A stretch of DNA of 64,000 bases from Zasmidium citrigriseum (Eukaryota; Ascomycota; Dothideomycetes; Mycosphaerellales; Mycosphaerellaceae): NCBI GenBank assembly GCA_002786025.1, contig NHNW01000007.1, positions 868,001-932,000 of the forward strand. Direction: 5' to 3'. This document shows, piece by piece, positions 61,519-64,000 of this stretch. The notes beneath the pieces were generated by a model that worked only from the letters and a program-made list of their open reading frames with translations, did no database searches and was not told the origin of the DNA. Both the position numbers and the translations under genes were made by a program. The number at the start of each line of letters is the position of its first letter. Position 1 is the stretch's first letter.

Positions 61519-64000
61519 GTTGAAGAAGCTGTCTCTTGTGCTGCTAAAAGTTGGAAGAACTGTGGCTGTCAATACTGCAAAACGGTAAGGGAAGCCACAG
61601 ACGGGGATCTTCTGTAAAGGTGAGGGCTGGAGTGCCTGCAATGCTCATTATATGGACTTCTTTGTCTTCTGGTCCATGTCTCGTAGACCCGTAGCATTCA
61701 GACAGCAGTGGGCTATGGGCCAATCGAGCATTCCGTGGAGTAGCGTGACCGGTGAGTCTGCCTGCTCGAGGATCGCCACGCTGAGGCAGCGGTGGGGTCG
61801 TGCCCTCGAAGACAGCGTCACGGGACCATCGCTGGGCACTTACCGATGTCAAGTTTGTATCTAGGCGAAAGAGGAGGGCGCCATCGGCATCATCTTGTCA
61901 ATGTGGCTGGTCGCGGCCAACAGAAGATGTCGATGGAGTTGCCGTTGGCGGAGCTTGAGCTGGCGTTGCGCTCGCGTCGCGAGTGCAGGTGCAGGGGCCA
62001 GAAATTGTGGGTCTCGAAGCCAACCTCACCTCAACTTTCACACGACATCGCTCCTCTTCTCTACAGCATCAATCTTTCTACATTTCGCTGGATCTTCGAA
62101 CAGTCCGTCCTCGTCATTACGGTGACTCTCTTCTCTCTTCCCGGCGGAAATTCTCAATGGAGTGCCTTGTCGATGCAGTAGATTGCGATTCCACCACCCA
62201 CTGGACGCGGTCGATGTGGACGAAGAAGTGTGATACAACAGCGCAAGTGAAATGTGAAACTGCACGGTGACGGGATCCCAGGTCCATGCAAGAGAAATTG
62301 GCTGGCTGTGAAAGGTGGTGCGCGAGGTGCGAAGTGCGCAACGCCAGAAGCAGGACCATCGCGACCACCACGACGACGTGAGGGGTGAAGAGGGTGAAGA
62401 GACGGTAATGAAAGGAACGCAATGGAAGTTGCAAGACACCACGGCAAAGCTTCGGCGGGCGCAACACCAAACAGTTATAAAGAAAATGAATCTGTGCTGT
62501 TTCCATCGGCGCGGTTTAGTCCAATGAGCTCTATGGCCTAAGCCAAGCCGGTGAATGAGTTTGGGTTTGGCCAACTCAAGGTCGCCAGTTCGACCCCAGG
62601 CTGTGTAGCTGCAGCAGCTTGGTCTCATTCGTGGTTCTTTGGGAATTTGTTGTAAAAAGTGAGTCTGCTGGGGGTTGGATCGAGCATGCCTGTGCCAACC
62701 AGTAGCTCACTTGTGGGTAATACAAAGGAAGCCTGACAAGGTGGAATTTTCCCTAGGCGAGTCGGGAGGAGTCTCGACTGACCCTAGGTTTTTGCTCTTT
62801 TGTTTTTTGGTTTCCTCGAACTTTCTTACATTTTGTGGTAGCATTTGCTACATCTGTGCTGTTTTCAAAAGTCGTTTCCTAACTGAAATCTGTAGAAACA
62901 CATCTCATCTACAAGAGACCAAGTTTGTTTGCGATCTTACCCTTTGTTTTTACACCGCACTCGAACACCCACGCTCGAGCGTCCAAGTACCGGGTAAGAC
63001 GCATGTACGATTTGAATTACCGGCGGTCGCTTAAGGAAACCCTTCATGTATTCTGGAACGAAGTCACCGCCACAGGACAGATTCGAATATGACCTCAGAC
63101 GACATGGATGGGCGCAAGGGTCGAAGTGATTTGAATGATAGTTGACTTTCGAACAAGATCGTTCGTTTGAAACGCATGGAGTTTGGGAAAGTGTGACGTG
63201 AGGTCATAGGTCTGTTGAAGGTTGGATAGACTCGAGGCATAGTCGTCGGCCGGATCAAGCCCATCAAAATCGACCTCTTGCCTGGCTGCCTTCCATCGAT
63301 CTCCGAGGATTCAGAGGGCACTGAGCCATCGACGAGGGCCTTGAGGTATTGAAGATGTCTTCAATGCAGAGAGACGATGCCAGTCAGGCTGACAAGTGAA
63401 TAGGTCGCGGCATCGAGGCCCTAATTGCTCCAGAGCTGGGGAGTCTTCCGTGGGGGATAACCGCTGAGATCGCAGTGCGAGTCCTCGATTCCAAAATGAC
63501 TGTCGTTCAAGTTAAGGCTGTCTGAGTCACTGAGTCGAGATAAAGCATTGTAAGTAGTTATTGTGACTTTCGCTGAAGGGCATATCACATACGGCCTTCA
63601 GAGGTCACCACTAGAAGATCGCTATTCGATTCACGCGAACTTGCTCCTCGAATTATGTGTGTCTGTGTTCCTCTGAGCGATCATCGAGATGCATTCAGCG
63701 ATGACGTTACGATGTACACATGAAGTGTGAAGTCGATGTTGCTGCGTTGCTGGCGAAGACCAGAGTGAAACAGTCAACAAGGAACAGCAAATCTATGAGT
63801 ACATAGAGAAAAGAAAGCGGACCGCAGCGTGGCCAAGCAGAAAGGCCCGCCGGGGGGTGGTTGGGATATGTTAAGCACAATGGAACATGGGCTTCTTTTG
63901 TGACTCAAGTTGTGAGGCAGAGCTTACTGAGGGCAACTTGAGCAACAGCAATTGGATTGGGATGACAGGGTTTTCATCGTCCTCGTACTACAGCGCTCAT
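61519..64000. other. Gene-poor end of the window, about 2.5 kb
   Basis: The first part is the promoter of the NTase/ankyrin gene. Open frames exist (for example minus 62038-62628) but have biased, non-protein-like composition. A T-rich stretch runs at 62784-62840. I see no tRNA, repeat or promoter I can defend. Confidence 0.4.

Noticed and set aside
62587..62612. Possible tRNA T-arm (GTTCGACCC within a GGTCGCC context)
   Set aside because: The stem bases do not pair and no acceptor or anticodon arm can be built around it.
62038..62628. 196-codon minus-strand frame
   Set aside because: ATG present but Ser/Trp/His-rich low-complexity content without any motif; it overlaps other equally long frames.
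63064..63321. 85-codon minus-strand frame near the window end
   Set aside because: Starts with GTG, has no domain and no splice partner.

Overview
The window reads as nuclear chromosomal DNA of a filamentous ascomycete, most likely a Dothideomycete-type fungus; the lineage is my inference from protein style, not a search result. Support comes from many short GT-AG introns (46-69 bp in every gene modelled), fungal-only families, secreted plant-wall enzymes, and dense genes on both strands. I see no intact transposon, tRNA, rRNA or CRISPR array. Exon joins were worked out by hand from splice signals, frame and family expectation; every spliced model sums to a multiple of three. Starts were moved to the first sensible ATG where the longest open frame began at GTG or TTG.

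1-13 kb: the 3' part of a CorA-like transporter (+), then on the minus strand an aldo/keto reductase, an F-box-like protein, a secreted GH35 beta-galactosidase, a secreted PL1 pectate lyase and a type I sulfatase. The last three could act together on plant polysaccharides, and five CreA-type sites lie just upstream of the GH35 gene. 13-22 kb: a CtBP-like 2-hydroxyacid dehydrogenase, a zeta-class glutathione transferase, a protein with a WW-like segment and a degenerate retropepsin-like domain, a DUF6594-type membrane protein, a PI-specific phospholipase C and an unrecognised membrane-anchored protein.

22-42 kb: a 9.7-kb intronless VPS13 lipid-transfer gene, a mitochondrial DUF3429-type membrane protein, a multipass fungal membrane protein, a secreted S10 carboxypeptidase, a duplicated promoter-like block and a BAHD-like acyltransferase. 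42-55.5 kb: a 1,573-residue cell-surface protein built from repeated His/Cys modules and Apple-like modules, an orphan open frame, a secreted FAD/BBE oxidoreductase, a four-span membrane protein, two small adjacent alpha-helical proteins and a 2EXR/F-box-like protein. 55.5-64 kb: an 1,824-residue protein with an N-terminal nucleotidyltransferase-like domain and ankyrin repeats, then about 2.5 kb with no gene I can support.

The strongest leads are the repeated surface protein, the NTase-like/ankyrin protein, the retropepsin-like protein that lacks its catalytic motif, and an 83-bp dispersed repeat with three ungapped copies (34777, 50692 and 55554). Its oldest-looking pair differs mostly by transitions, as expected of RIP decay, and two copies sit immediately upstream of gene starts.
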